In this document: piece after piece, positions 17,847-25,941 of the stretch
How the letters are laid out: each line of letters opens with the position of its first letter
Position numbering within the stretch: position 1 is the stretch's first letter
Source of the DNA: Emticicia sp. BO119
Lineage (GTDB): Bacteria > Bacteroidota > Bacteroidia > Cytophagales > Spirosomataceae
DNA: 64,000 nucleotides
Reading direction: 5' to 3'
Assembly (NCBI RefSeq): GCF_013912375.1
Contig: NZ_JACETV010000010.1
Coordinates: 1 to 64,000 of the forward strand
Made by a program: the position numbers and the translations under genes
The notes under the pieces: model-generated
The model's database searches: none
The model's input: only the letters and a program-made list of their open reading frames with translations
What the model was told of the DNA's origin: nothing

Positions 17847-18362
17847 ATGGCAAAAGGAATCATTCGCTTGTGTTATAAGAAGATGATAGATGTGAATGCG
17901 CAAAAACAGTGGGAAAAGCATGTTTTTGAGGATACTTATATGGAGTTTTTTATGCAATCACAATTCTATAATCAGGAAGAAAAGTACCCTACTTTTCAGG
18001 AATTGATAGCGAATGTTCCTGCTGCCGATAAACTGCATTATCTGGTAAGTACAGCCGCCATTAACTATATTCGACAATTGAATGACCTCATTCCTGACAT
18101 TACCAATGCGCATCACCAATTGTGTTTACCATTCAAAAATTTCAGATTTGAAATTGTTCAGTCTCATAATAAAAATAAGGAAGAACATATAGTGGCTATC
18201 TATTTTTATAGCGAACCTATCATCTGGATTGATACAATTGATAATCAATTATTAATTTCTTATAGTAAACAGAAAGAGGCATTAGGTGCAGGAAATGAAA
18301 TTTCAACAGATTTAATATCCTTGCAGCTGTTATTAAGTATTTCTTCTTTTCAAACTATTTAA
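17847..18362 (+). CDS. Hypothetical protein between dioxygenase and pirin-like genes
   Basis: 171 aa, no signal peptide or membrane segment, so cytoplasmic. Composition is ordinary and there is no motif I recognise. Predicted mixed alpha/beta: helices in FQELIANVPAADKLHYLV and AINYIRQLNDLIP, then two strands ending YFYSEPIIWIDT. It lies 89 bp after the dioxygenase gene and four bases before the pirin-like gene, so it is almost certainly co-transcribed with the latter. Confidence 0.55.
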   Translation: MAKGIIRLCYKKMIDVNAQKQWEKHVFEDTYMEFFMQSQFYNQEEKYPTFQELIANVPAADKLHYLVSTAAINYIRQLNDLIPDITNAHHQLCLPFKNFRFEIVQSHNKNKEEHIVAIYFYSEPIIWIDTIDNQLLISYSKQKEALGAGNEISTDLISLQLLLSISSFQTI

Positions 18363-18366
18363 CATC

Positions 18367-19077
18367 ATGCTTACTCAAACAGAAGGGCAGATTTATCTGT
18401 CGAACCTAAGAGGTATTACTAACCGAAAAATATTCAGGAGCTTTCATACATTCAATCACGGTTCTTATTCTGACGAAAGTAAAAAACCTTTTGGAAATCT
18501 GATTGCCTGTAATGATGATACGTTGGCAGCCGGAAATGCGATTATTACTAATGTTGATAAAGCGTTAGAAATATTCATAATTCCGATTGTAGGAGGAATA
18601 GAGGTAAAGGACAATAAGGATCAAAAGTTTTTTTTAGATGCAGGAGAAACTTTGATTTTAAAGCTCAGTAAGGGAGATTATTATCAGGTTTCAAACCCTT
18701 TCAAAGATGAGTTGGTGAATTTTTTACAAATCTGGATTGAGAACGATCCAGTAAGTATTAATTTAACTAATAGGCAAATTTCATTTGATTTAGATGGCAA
18801 CAAAAATCAATTAAAGACTATCGGGGACAAGTGTTATATCGGTAAATTTTCGGGTAGGGAAGAAGGGGGTTTAACAATTAATGATAGAGATAAAGGCGTT
18901 TTTGGATTTGTAGTTGAAGGAGCATTTGAGTTTCAGAACCGATTGGTTGAAACAAGAGATGGTATAGCTTTGTGGAACGAAGATAACGAAGCACTACAAA
19001 TAGAATTTGAAGCACTGTCAAACAATGCTATTATTCTGATAGTAGAAGTAGCAATTAAGGACGGAAACTCATTTTAG
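18367..19077 (+). CDS. Pirin-like bicupin lacking all metal-binding residues
   Basis: 236 aa. Overall order matches pirin/YhhW quercetinase-like proteins: FRSFHTFNHGSYSDE near the start, FGNLIACNDDTLAAGN, first cupin with LEIFIIPIVGG, VNFLQIWIENDP, second cupin ending DGIALWNEDNEAL. In YhhW-type pirins the metal is held by two His in a THPHKDMEI motif and by His/Glu in RHSEYN. Here these read ITNVDKALEI and YYQVSN, so all four ligands are absent. It is therefore unlikely to be a metal-dependent dioxygenase; a binding or regulatory role is inferred. Its end overlaps the convergent anti-sigma gene by 23 bp. Confidence 0.75.
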   Translation: MLTQTEGQIYLSNLRGITNRKIFRSFHTFNHGSYSDESKKPFGNLIACNDDTLAAGNAIITNVDKALEIFIIPIVGGIEVKDNKDQKFFLDAGETLILKLSKGDYYQVSNPFKDELVNFLQIWIENDPVSINLTNRQISFDLDGNKNQLKTIGDKCYIGKFSGREEGGLTINDRDKGVFGFVVEGAFEFQNRLVETRDGIALWNEDNEALQIEFEALSNNAIILIVEVAIKDGNSF

Positions 19078-20257
19078 TAGTATAAAATTTACCTTTCTGA
19101 AATCTGAAATAGATTCGGCCAACCCGTATAACAGTCATTTCTTTAATATTTGCCGGATTTTCGATATCATCTTCCAAAGTATGAATACTTCCGTCTGTTT
19201 TTTTTGCGATTTGCACATAGTCAGACTGAAAGGCTAAATTTTTCTGATAGGTTTCACCACATAAAATGATATGAGTCTTTTTCTTAAGTCTGGAAAGGCT
19301 TTTTATATCTTTTACATGGCTGCTATTGTCAGCAATCATAACAATCTCATCTACCTCTGGAAAGTTCTTTTGTGCATACAGCAATGCTTCAATATTATTT
19401 TCGGCCTTATCTTTATTATTTTCAGTATTATTTATAGCCGCAAACATTGTATCCCACAATAATAATTCGTCTTTTTTCTTTACTGTAAACATTTTACCCG
19501 GCAGTTTCCCTTTGGTTTCATTGCCTAAACTATCACAGTCCGTAAAGAAAACTATACCTTTTATACTATTATTATCCACATTCTCCATCATCCAGTCAAA
19601 CACTTGTGTTGTGTACGGAAACATACTGGAAGTCATATCACAGACAATAACAACATTTTTCCATTTATCCACGTTTCTATCAAGTGCTTCGTAAGAGGTT
19701 AATTCATAAGTTTTTCCTAATTCACGTACCCTTAAAATTTTATCACTCATTGAAACAGCAGAAGCATTAAGAAAACGGATTTCTTTATCAAGAAGCTCGG
19801 AATGTTTTTCTGAAGGAGCTGCAATATTTCTTGAAACTAATTTACTTACTTTTAAATTGGTCAAAGGTTCTGAAACTACATTTTCTGATTCAATAAACGT
19901 TTTTTCTACTATGGGCAATTTAGTCGTGAGTAGAGGAGGGCTTAATTTGTTTTCTTCAGGTAGTTCTGGTTTAGTAAATGTCTTATCATTAATTGAGTCT
20001 TCTTGTTTAGGCGTTAATTTAGTGATCGGTGTTTTTTGCGAAAGAATTTCAGATTTGGTAGATAGTGGGTCATCACCTGTAAACCAGTAATAACTTAATC
20101 CTAATACCAATACAACAACACTTGGAATGGAGAAACGCAAGAGATTATCTATCATAATTTTACGTTTCATCTTCCTCCAGTCATCTGGCGAATATTCGGG
20201 CTGGAAATGTTTTAATTTCTCCCTGATAATCCGATGGAATTTTTCTTCTTCTGACAT
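19055..20257 (-). CDS. Anti-sigma-like membrane protein with periplasmic VWA-like domain
   Basis: 400 aa. Residues 1-35 are a short cytoplasmic segment with SPDDWRKMKRKI, similar to the N-termini of Bacteroidota ECF anti-sigma proteins. A membrane helix follows (IPSVVVLVLGLSYYWF), then a Lys/Pro/Thr-rich linker to about 190. The C-terminal half is von Willebrand-A-like: strand VVIVCDMTSSMFPYT (a DxTSx MIDAS-type loop), GIVFFTDCDSLG, and VDEIVMIADNSSHVKD. It starts two bases after the sigma factor gene, which supports a sigma/anti-sigma pair. The periplasmic VWA as sensor is inference. Confidence 0.7.
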   Translation of the reverse strand: MSEEEKFHRIIREKLKHFQPEYSPDDWRKMKRKIMIDNLLRFSIPSVVVLVLGLSYYWFTGDDPLSTKSEILSQKTPITKLTPKQEDSINDKTFTKPELPEENKLSPPLLTTKLPIVEKTFIESENVVSEPLTNLKVSKLVSRNIAAPSEKHSELLDKEIRFLNASAVSMSDKILRVRELGKTYELTSYEALDRNVDKWKNVVIVCDMTSSMFPYTTQVFDWMMENVDNNSIKGIVFFTDCDSLGNETKGKLPGKMFTVKKKDELLLWDTMFAAINNTENNKDKAENNIEALLYAQKNFPEVDEIVMIADNSSHVKDIKSLSRLKKKTHIILCGETYQKNLAFQSDYVQIAKKTDGSIHTLEDDIENPANIKEMTVIRVGRIYFRFQKGKFYTTKMSFRP

Positions 20258-20259
20258 GA

Positions 20260-20778
20260 CTACAATCTTTTTGTTAATTTCTGACGAAGTAAACCATTTG
20301 CTAAAGACAGATTTGCCCTTGAAGTACTTTCTGCAATGTTCAACATTTCGGCAATTTCTTTGTGAGAATACCCTTCTATGGCATATAGACTAAAAACAAC
20401 ACGATAGTTGGTGGGTAAGCTCTGAACTGCCTGCATTATGTCTTCAGAAGAGAGTTTAGCATAAACAGACTCGTCTCCATAATTTGATTCAGCAATATTA
20501 TCGTTTAGTTCTGCTGATTGTTTATGAATATTTTTTCTATAATGATCTATGGCTCCGTTTATCATAATTCTCCGAAGCCAAGGTTTAATACTTTCAATAT
20601 TATCTATTTTGCTGAGATTTTTGAAGACTTTCAAGAAACCATCATTCATTATTTCCAATGCGTCTTCTCTGTTTTCACAATAACTCATACAAGCAGACAA
20701 AGCAAACCCGTGAAAATGCTCATAAAAAATTTTCATGGCTTTTTCATTGCCTTTCAGGCAGTCTGCGACAACCTCCAT
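20260..20778 (-). CDS. ECF-type RNA polymerase sigma factor
   Basis: About 172 aa from the ATG at 20778 (MEVVADCLKGNEKAMKIF). The frame remains open to a GTG at 20850, which would add 24 residues unlike family N-termini. Region 2: YEHFHGFALSACMSYCENREDALEIMNDGFLKVF and IKPWLRRIMINGAIDHYRK. Region 4: LPTNYRVVFSLYAIEGYSHKEIAEML with helix-turn-helix NIAESTSRANLSLANGLLRQKL. Directs RNA polymerase to an unknown regulon and is probably held by the membrane protein encoded two bases downstream. Confidence 0.88.
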   Translation of the reverse strand: MEVVADCLKGNEKAMKIFYEHFHGFALSACMSYCENREDALEIMNDGFLKVFKNLSKIDNIESIKPWLRRIMINGAIDHYRKNIHKQSAELNDNIAESNYGDESVYAKLSSEDIMQAVQSLPTNYRVVFSLYAIEGYSHKEIAEMLNIAESTSRANLSLANGLLRQKLTKRL

Positions 20779-20995
20779 CAAACTATTTGAGGTCAATAGC
20801 TTTTTTCTGGTTAAGGTTTTTAAGTAAATTTCTGCTGTTTGAGTTATCACGGGAAATTTACGATTGAATAGTGAAACTATTTTTGATAAGACGTAAATAA
20901 CCTGTTAAAACGCTGTGTGAAATAATTAATTCCTTAAAAATCATTAGTAGAATCAAGGAGATTCTTAATTTGTAGAGTCTAATTATTTCAGTTTA

Positions 20996-21397
20996 TTAAG
21001 ACCGGAGTGCAGGCCTTATCATGCTTTTTCCTTTTTTAGGAAATACATAATCAAAACCATTCTGCACTTTCAGATTATAATCAAAAAACTCTAAAGCCCT
21101 TTGTAAATGAGTACGGTTAATAGCAATAAAATAAGGGTTTCTGCCATTACCTCTTCTCACAAGTCTTGCATCTAATTTGAAGATTGTTCCTTCGGGATAG
21201 TTTGCAACTAATTTAGAAGGACAACTCACTTTAATATCGCAGGGCACCTGTTGGCCATTTATAGTACTGAGCCGCATACGTTTCTTACTGTTGTCATAAT
21301 AAGACTCAGCAAAAACATCCAGAAAAAAAACTTTGTTAAGTTCAGGAACTTCATCAAGTAGCGACAATTGCATCAGCTTTAGGCGTTTATTTGTCAT
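20996..21397 (-). CDS. Hypothetical basic protein upstream of prs
   Basis: 133 aa, rich in Arg/Lys, no signal peptide or membrane segment. A middle section reads as beta-strands (KVFFLDVFAESYYD, PEGTIFKLDARLVRRG, NPYFIAINR), a pattern compatible with a small OB- or RNA-binding-like barrel, but I do not recognise a family. Two cysteines (PCDIKVSC) are seven residues apart. Divergent from prs (128 bp between starts). Confidence 0.55.
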   Translation of the reverse strand: MTNKRLKLMQLSLLDEVPELNKVFFLDVFAESYYDNSKKRMRLSTINGQQVPCDIKVSCPSKLVANYPEGTIFKLDARLVRRGNGRNPYFIAINRTHLQRALEFFDYNLKVQNGFDYVFPKKGKSMIRPALRS

Positions 21398-21490
21398 GGT
21401 TCGTTCTGGTATTATTCCATGAATATTGCAAATCTATACAAAAAGTCGAAAATATTCCAATAGGGTATATGTTTTTTTAAGCAAAAAGCG

Positions 21491-21498
21491 TACCTTTG
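21491..21498 (+). promoter_or_regulatory. prs promoter -7 element (TACCTTTG)
   Basis: Perfect TAnnTTTG, 27 bases before the prs ATG. A matching -33 TTTG is not obvious in the T-rich stretch upstream. Confidence 0.55.
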
Positions 21499-21525
21499 CG
21501 CATCTTTTTTTGAGGCATAAAAAAA

Positions 21526-22476
21526 ATGGCAGAAGTTAAGATTTTTTCAGGTACTACATCAAAGTATTTAGCCAGTCGTGTTGCTGATTATTATGGCAAA
21601 GACTTAGGCGGGGTAAGCATCAATCGCTTTGCTGATAGTGAAATTTCGGTAAGTTTTGATGAGTCTGTAAGAGGGTGTGATGTTTTTCTGGTTCAGTCGA
21701 CCTTTCCACCAAGTGATAATATCATGGAGTTGTTGATGATGATTGATGCCGCAAGACGTGCTTCAGCTCACTATGTTTGTGCTGTTATCCCTTATTTCGG
21801 ATATGCCAGACAAGACCGTAAAGATAAGCCAAGAGTAGGTATTACAGCAAAACTTATTGCTAATATGCTTACAGCCGCTGGTGCAGACCGGGTTATGACG
21901 ATGGATTTACACGCAGGGCAGATTCAGGGTTTTTTTGATATTCCTGTTGACCACCTTGAAGGTACTTCAGTTTTTGTGCCTTATCTTAAAACTCAAAAAC
22001 TGGAAAACCTTAAATTTGCTTCTCCTGATGTTGGAGGTGTATCTCGTTGTAGAAAATTTGCTTCTTATTTCGATGCGGATATTGTAATTTGTGATAAACA
22101 CCGGAAAAAAGCCAATGAGATTGCTTCAATGCAGCTTATAGGAGATGTTGAAGGCTCTGATGTGGTTTTGGTCGATGATTTAATTGATACTGGTGGTACT
22201 ATCTGTAAAGCAGCTGAGTTGATTCTATCCAAAGGAGCGAAGTCTGTGAGAGCATTCTGTACTCATGGTGTTCTTTCAGGTAAAGCGCATGAAAATATTT
22301 CTAATTCAGTATTAGAAGAATTAATAGTAACTGATACCATTCCATTAAAATACGATAACCCTAAGATTAAGGTGTTATCAGTTGCCGAATTATTTGGTAA
22401 GGCTATCGGAAGAATCAGAGATAATGGGTCTATTAGCACTTTATTTATAAATTATCAACAGAATTTAGGTTTTTAA
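21526..22476 (+). CDS. prs: Ribose-phosphate pyrophosphokinase
   Basis: 316 aa, full family length. ATP-binding start FSGTTSKYLASRVADYYG, NRFADSEISVSFDESVRGCDVFLVQST, flexible-loop region PYFGYARQDRKDKPRVGITAKL, DLHAGQIQGFFDIPVDHL and the PRPP-binding loop VVLVDDLIDTGGTI. Makes PRPP from ribose-5-phosphate and ATP for purine, pyrimidine, NAD, His and Trp synthesis. Probably one transcript with rplY, 44 bp downstream. Confidence 0.97.
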   Translation: MAEVKIFSGTTSKYLASRVADYYGKDLGGVSINRFADSEISVSFDESVRGCDVFLVQSTFPPSDNIMELLMMIDAARRASAHYVCAVIPYFGYARQDRKDKPRVGITAKLIANMLTAAGADRVMTMDLHAGQIQGFFDIPVDHLEGTSVFVPYLKTQKLENLKFASPDVGGVSRCRKFASYFDADIVICDKHRKKANEIASMQLIGDVEGSDVVLVDDLIDTGGTICKAAELILSKGAKSVRAFCTHGVLSGKAHENISNSVLEELIVTDTIPLKYDNPKIKVLSVAELFGKAIGRIRDNGSISTLFINYQQNLGF

Positions 22477-22520
22477 TCAACAAAGGTTAAGACCAAATTC
22501 ATTAATTAAAATTTAAGAAA

Positions 22521-23078
22521 ATGAAAAAAACTGAGATTGTAGGGTATAACAGAGCGAATCTCGGACGCCAGGCTTCACAGGAATTACGTGGGCAAGGAAT
22601 GGTTCCGTGTGTATTGTATGGTGGTACTGATCAGGTATCGTTTTATGCTCCGGCTTATTTATTCCGTGATTTACTTTTTACTCCTGATGTGTACGAAGTA
22701 ACTATCAACATTGAAGGAAAAATCTATACTGGTATTTTGCAGGATTCACAATTCCATCCAACAAATGACCAGATTATTCATGCGGATTTCTTAGAAATCA
22801 CACCGGATAAAGTTATTAAAGTAGCAGTTCCGATTAAATTGCACGGTCCGTCAGAAGGACAAAAGAAAGGGGGTAAACTGGTACAAAAAATGCAAAAACT
22901 ACGTTTGCAAGGGCCAGCCAAAAATATCCCTGATTACGTAAACGTTGACATCAAAGATCTGGATTTAGGTAAATCTATCAAGGTTTCAGCAATTGCGGAA
23001 ATTGAAGGTGTAAAAGTTTTAGATTCTTTGAGTAATCCCGTGGCAGTTATTACAATTCCACGTTCTTTACGTCAATAG
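22521..23078 (+). CDS. rplY: 50S ribosomal protein L25 / general stress protein Ctc
   Basis: 185 aa of the long CTC/TL5 type. N-terminal L25 domain (GQGMVPCVLYGGTD, TNDQIIHADFLEITPDK) binds 5S rRNA; the C-terminal beta domain includes GPSEGQKKGGKLVQKMQKLRL and VNVDIKDLDLGKSIKVS. It ends shortly after the second domain, without the acidic tail seen in some homologues. The prs-rplY pairing is widespread in bacteria. Confidence 0.95.
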   Translation: MKKTEIVGYNRANLGRQASQELRGQGMVPCVLYGGTDQVSFYAPAYLFRDLLFTPDVYEVTINIEGKIYTGILQDSQFHPTNDQIIHADFLEITPDKVIKVAVPIKLHGPSEGQKKGGKLVQKMQKLRLQGPAKNIPDYVNVDIKDLDLGKSIKVSAIAEIEGVKVLDSLSNPVAVITIPRSLRQ

Positions 23079-23105
23079 TAAGACCGTAAATTATCGCTAA
23101 TAGAT

Positions 23106-23136
23106 ATGGCGGGCTGGCTACAGCTCGCCATTTTTT
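23106..23136 (+). terminator. Terminator of prs-rplY
   Basis: ATGGCGGGCTG (23106-23116) pairs with CAGCTCGCCAT (23121-23131) with one G-T wobble and a four-base loop, followed by six T. It directly abuts the stop of the convergent gene at 23136. Confidence 0.8.
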
Positions 23137-24656
23137 CAATTAGTGCAACCACCCATTTTAGCTTCAAATGTAACCCCCGGTTGTGTCTGAAAACCATTCA
23201 TCAGAATAATACTTTTACTCGCCTGCATTTTTATGACAGAGGTATTGTTCAATATTTGCCCATTAAAGTTAATATTTTCCGAAGCTGAATAATCATAGTT
23301 ACCGCTTGGAATATTTTTTGTCAGATTCATTTCTGATTGACATTCATTATTTTTAAGTTTCAGTATCCAGAAATCGTCATCTCCCCGCCAACCAGATACA
23401 TCACCGTCGTTTGGTGAAGCGGTGTTGCCTATAATCAGATATCCGTTATCAAATGTATTGAGCAAACAATTAGGCTCATCATGCCCACTACCGCCATAGG
23501 TTTTTTGCCAGCGCATATCTCCGTTCATCGGATTAAGCTTAAGTAGCCAGAAGTCGGCACTTCCGTGGTTCCCGATAGGGTCTCCTTCACCATTTGCGGA
23601 ATATGATTCTCCTACTACTAAATATTCTCCATCAACCATTTGTAAAATTGAGCGGGCATATTCATTTTTTAGCCCACCATAACATCTACTCCAAAGTTTT
23701 TGCCCTAAACTATCAATTTTTACTACAAGAAAATCTCTATTACTTGGGTTATCGTAGTCTGCATGGTTTTCAGAAGCATCAAAGTCGTGAGAATAGGTTT
23801 CACCTGCAATAACAAAACTACCATCTGTGCATTGAACAACTGATTTGGCATATTCATCTAACGTACCTCCGAAGGTGTTCTGCCATTGCAAGACCCCATT
23901 TTTATCAAGTTTAACAATCCAGAAATCCAAACCGCCTTTGTTCGGGAGACCTGGTAAATCTTCCGAACTTGAATAGCCTACAAAAGCAAATCCTCCGTCA
24001 TTTGTTTTTATTACTGAATGTGCATGATCGTTTTTTAGACCTCCATAAGATTTTTGCCATAGGAAATTTCCTCCACCATCAATTTTAATCAACCAGGCAT
24101 CAAATAAACCATGATTTCCTGTTACAAGACTGTCATTAGATTCTGAATATCCGGCAATAAGGTAGCTGTCATCATCCGACCTGCAAATTGAAAAAGCATA
24201 ATCATTGCTACCACCACCTAAACTTTTCTTCCATTCTATGTCACCGTTTTCTGAAAATTTTATTAACCAGAAATCATTATGCCCGTAATTTTCAGTAATA
24301 TCATAATTTACAGAATTACTATATCCTACACATATATATTTATGGTCATTAGTTTCAATAACCGAATTAATATAGTCTTCTCCACTACCACCTATCGACC
24401 TTTTCCACTGCAATTCTCCGGTATGGTTGAGCTTTACTACCCACCCATCAAAAAAACCATAGTGATTTTCGAGGTCATAATTGTCTGATTGAGAGTGTCC
24501 ACACACAAAATAACCTCCATCATAAGTTTCTACAACAGATACGGCTTTGTCATAAAAACTCCCACCATAAGTTTTTTGCCATTCAATAATAGGTTGTTGA
24601 GCTTTACAGGAGAAATAAACTGTGAAAAAACATATAAAAGGCAAGAATATCTTCAT
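23136..24656 (-). CDS. Secreted seven-repeat propeller protein with GC-X-X C-terminal domain
   Basis: 506 aa. Signal peptide (FLPFICFFTVYFSCKAQ), then seven tandem repeats of about 55-65 residues, each opening with a W-x-x-(T/S)-(Y/F/I/L)-G-G block (WQKTYGGSFYDKAVSV, WKRSIGGSGEDYINSV, WQKSYGGLKNDHAHSV and so on) and ending in DFWxxKL, as in a seven-bladed beta-propeller. The last 50 residues form a separate domain with KSIILMNGFQTQPG and FEAKMGGCTN at the end. The same domain closes the subtilases at 31579 and 37762. Presumed surface or secreted protein; the ligand is unknown. Confidence 0.8.
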   Translation of the reverse strand: MKIFLPFICFFTVYFSCKAQQPIIEWQKTYGGSFYDKAVSVVETYDGGYFVCGHSQSDNYDLENHYGFFDGWVVKLNHTGELQWKRSIGGSGEDYINSVIETNDHKYICVGYSNSVNYDITENYGHNDFWLIKFSENGDIEWKKSLGGGSNDYAFSICRSDDDSYLIAGYSESNDSLVTGNHGLFDAWLIKIDGGGNFLWQKSYGGLKNDHAHSVIKTNDGGFAFVGYSSSEDLPGLPNKGGLDFWIVKLDKNGVLQWQNTFGGTLDEYAKSVVQCTDGSFVIAGETYSHDFDASENHADYDNPSNRDFLVVKIDSLGQKLWSRCYGGLKNEYARSILQMVDGEYLVVGESYSANGEGDPIGNHGSADFWLLKLNPMNGDMRWQKTYGGSGHDEPNCLLNTFDNGYLIIGNTASPNDGDVSGWRGDDDFWILKLKNNECQSEMNLTKNIPSGNYDYSASENINFNGQILNNTSVIKMQASKSIILMNGFQTQPGVTFEAKMGGCTN

Positions 24657-24719
24657 AGCTTATAGAGTTGGTGTTTTTAAAAGAGTACCGATCGATTTTC
24701 TCTTTATAATTAGGATAGT

Positions 24720-24727
24720 CAAAATTA
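24720..24727 (-). promoter_or_regulatory. Putative -7 element (TAATTTTG) of the propeller gene
   Basis: TAnnTTTG on the minus strand, 64 bases before the ATG at 24656. No clear -33. Confidence 0.35.
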
Positions 24728-24820
24728 GAGGTATCATTATTATAATTTAGATTAATTCTATATTATTTATTGAATGGTTGTTTCTGGTACTATTTTGCTA
24801 CTATTTACTTAATTTTGGTG

Positions 24821-24857
24821 AAAAAAAAATCTTGCCACACAAAATGGTGACAAGATT
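24821..24857 (-). terminator. Terminator of the fur-side operon
   Basis: AATCTTGCCAC (24828-24838) pairs with GTGACAAGATT (24847-24857) with one mismatch. Read on the minus strand the stem runs into nine T (24829-24821). It ends the transcript containing the gene at 24914. Confidence 0.75.
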
Positions 24858-24913
24858 GCTTACTACGACAGTTATTTACGACTTAAATATAAATTTTTTG
24901 CTGTGTGGATTTT

Positions 24914-25240
24914 TCAGTATTGTAATACTTTATTGACCTCAATCATTACGAATGTATCATCAAGCATATTTTTGAAGTACGCTAATTCTTTAGGAGTAAA
25001 TAGCAGATAAAAATTATTTATTGGTGTACGCATCCCCTTTGATCTTCCGTTACAACACAAATCTCCTGCTTCAAAAATGGTATTTTCATCTTCAAACATT
25101 CGTCTGAATTGTCTTAAATCATCTTCTGAAAAAATGAATAACTGATTGTTAAAAACCAGATTATACTTTTCACAACAGTGGCATTTACCAATATAGCCAT
25201 ACGCACTTGAAGCGAGTACTAATAGTTTGTGATTAGTCAT
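24914..25240 (-). CDS. Small Cys-containing protein downstream of fur (possible DUF6686)
   Basis: 108 aa, cytoplasmic. Cysteines cluster as KCHCCEKYN near residue 20 and DLCCNGRS near 62, which could bind a metal or an Fe-S cluster. The pattern LVFNNQLFIFSEDDLRQFRRMF followed by LLFTPKELAYFKNML is a repeated strand-helix unit. I associate this type of protein, from memory and with limited certainty, with DUF6686. Position 72 bp after fur, in the same orientation, suggests co-transcription and a link to iron status. Confidence 0.6.
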   Translation of the reverse strand: MTNHKLLVLASSAYGYIGKCHCCEKYNLVFNNQLFIFSEDDLRQFRRMFEDENTIFEAGDLCCNGRSKGMRTPINNFYLLFTPKELAYFKNMLDDTFVMIEVNKVLQY

Positions 25241-25312
25241 TTTTTGTAGTCGATTTTCTTTTTATTTATTGAGTGAATTTACAAGGGCATGGTGAGTGAT
25301 TAAAATTATTAT

Positions 25313-25780
25313 TCAATTGTTAAGTATTATTTTATTCTCACAATCAGATTTTTCACAGTGTCCATATAATAACAAATCGTGTTGTGTAATTTCGAACTTC
25401 ATCATTTCACCAATCATTTTCTGAATTTGCTGTAATCGCGGATCACAGAATTCTTTAACTTGTTGGCAATCCAGACAAATTAAATGATCATGCTGACGGA
25501 AATTGGCTGCTTTTTCGTATTTAGTTACATTATTGCCAAATTGGTTCTTGCGAATCAATCCACATTCCAACAAAACTTCAAGGTTATTATAAATAGTTGC
25601 TCTGCTAACATATTGCTTTTTGTCAACCATGGTTTTGTACAGATCTTCCGCATCAAAATGATCATGACGAGAATATATTTCTTCAAGCATCATCATGCGT
25701 TCGGTGGTTTTTCTTAATCCTTTTTCTTCTAAAAAAATCAGGAATTTAGCTACCGCTTTCTCGTAATGTATATCTTTCAT
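25313..25780 (-). CDS. fur: Fur family ferric uptake regulator
   Basis: 155 aa. Winged helix with LRKTTERMMMLEEIYSRHDHFDAEDLY and YVSRATIYNNLEVLLECGLI. Metal/dimerisation domain with RQHDHLICLDCQQVKEFCD (HDH plus first Cys pair) and a C-terminal second Cys pair (GHCEKSDCEN), the structural zinc site of Fur/Zur proteins. Divergent from a TonB receptor operon. The gap contains two matching dyads, one at each promoter, so it probably represses itself and the receptor operon when iron is bound. Zur or PerR specificity cannot be excluded from sequence. Confidence 0.92.
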   Translation of the reverse strand: MKDIHYEKAVAKFLIFLEEKGLRKTTERMMMLEEIYSRHDHFDAEDLYKTMVDKKQYVSRATIYNNLEVLLECGLIRKNQFGNNVTKYEKAANFRQHDHLICLDCQQVKEFCDPRLQQIQKMIGEMMKFEITQHDLLLYGHCEKSDCENKIILNN

Positions 25781-25868
25781 TATGCCTTCCTTACAAAAAA
25801 ATCCCTTATGGGGCTTATATATTAGTATTTATCCGGGTTTTGAACTGTCTTATTCCAGCCCTGCGATA

Positions 25869-25876
25869 CAAAGGTA
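25869..25876 (-). promoter_or_regulatory. fur promoter -7 element (TACCTTTG)
   Basis: Perfect TAnnTTTG on the minus strand, giving a leader of about 80 nt. The dyad at 25882-25904 lies five bases upstream of it. Confidence 0.6.
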
Positions 25877-25881
25877 AATGC

Positions 25882-25904
25882 TTATTTAGAATTAATCCAA
25901 ATAA
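25882..25904. promoter_or_regulatory. Putative Fur operator at the fur promoter
   Basis: 23-bp imperfect dyad TTATTT-N11-AAATAA with internal matches (TTATTTnGAnT ... AnTCnAAATAA). Covers the region between -7 and -33 of the minus-strand promoter. Assignment to Fur is inferred from position. Confidence 0.5.
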
Positions 25905-25914
25905 ATTTCCGTTT

Positions 25915-25937
25915 TTATTTTTAATTAGTCTAAATAA
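25915..25937. promoter_or_regulatory. Putative Fur operator at the TonB receptor promoter
   Basis: A second 23-bp dyad, TTATTT-N11-AAATAA, with the same outer half-sites and spacing as the first. It sits four bases upstream of the plus-strand -7 element at 25942, so a bound repressor would block the receptor operon. Confidence 0.5.
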
Positions 25938-25941
25938 GATA

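Noticed and set aside
20779-20850. GTG start adding 24 residues to the sigma factor
   Set aside because: The extra residues do not resemble ECF N-termini; the ATG at 20778 begins right at region 2. Not fully excluded.
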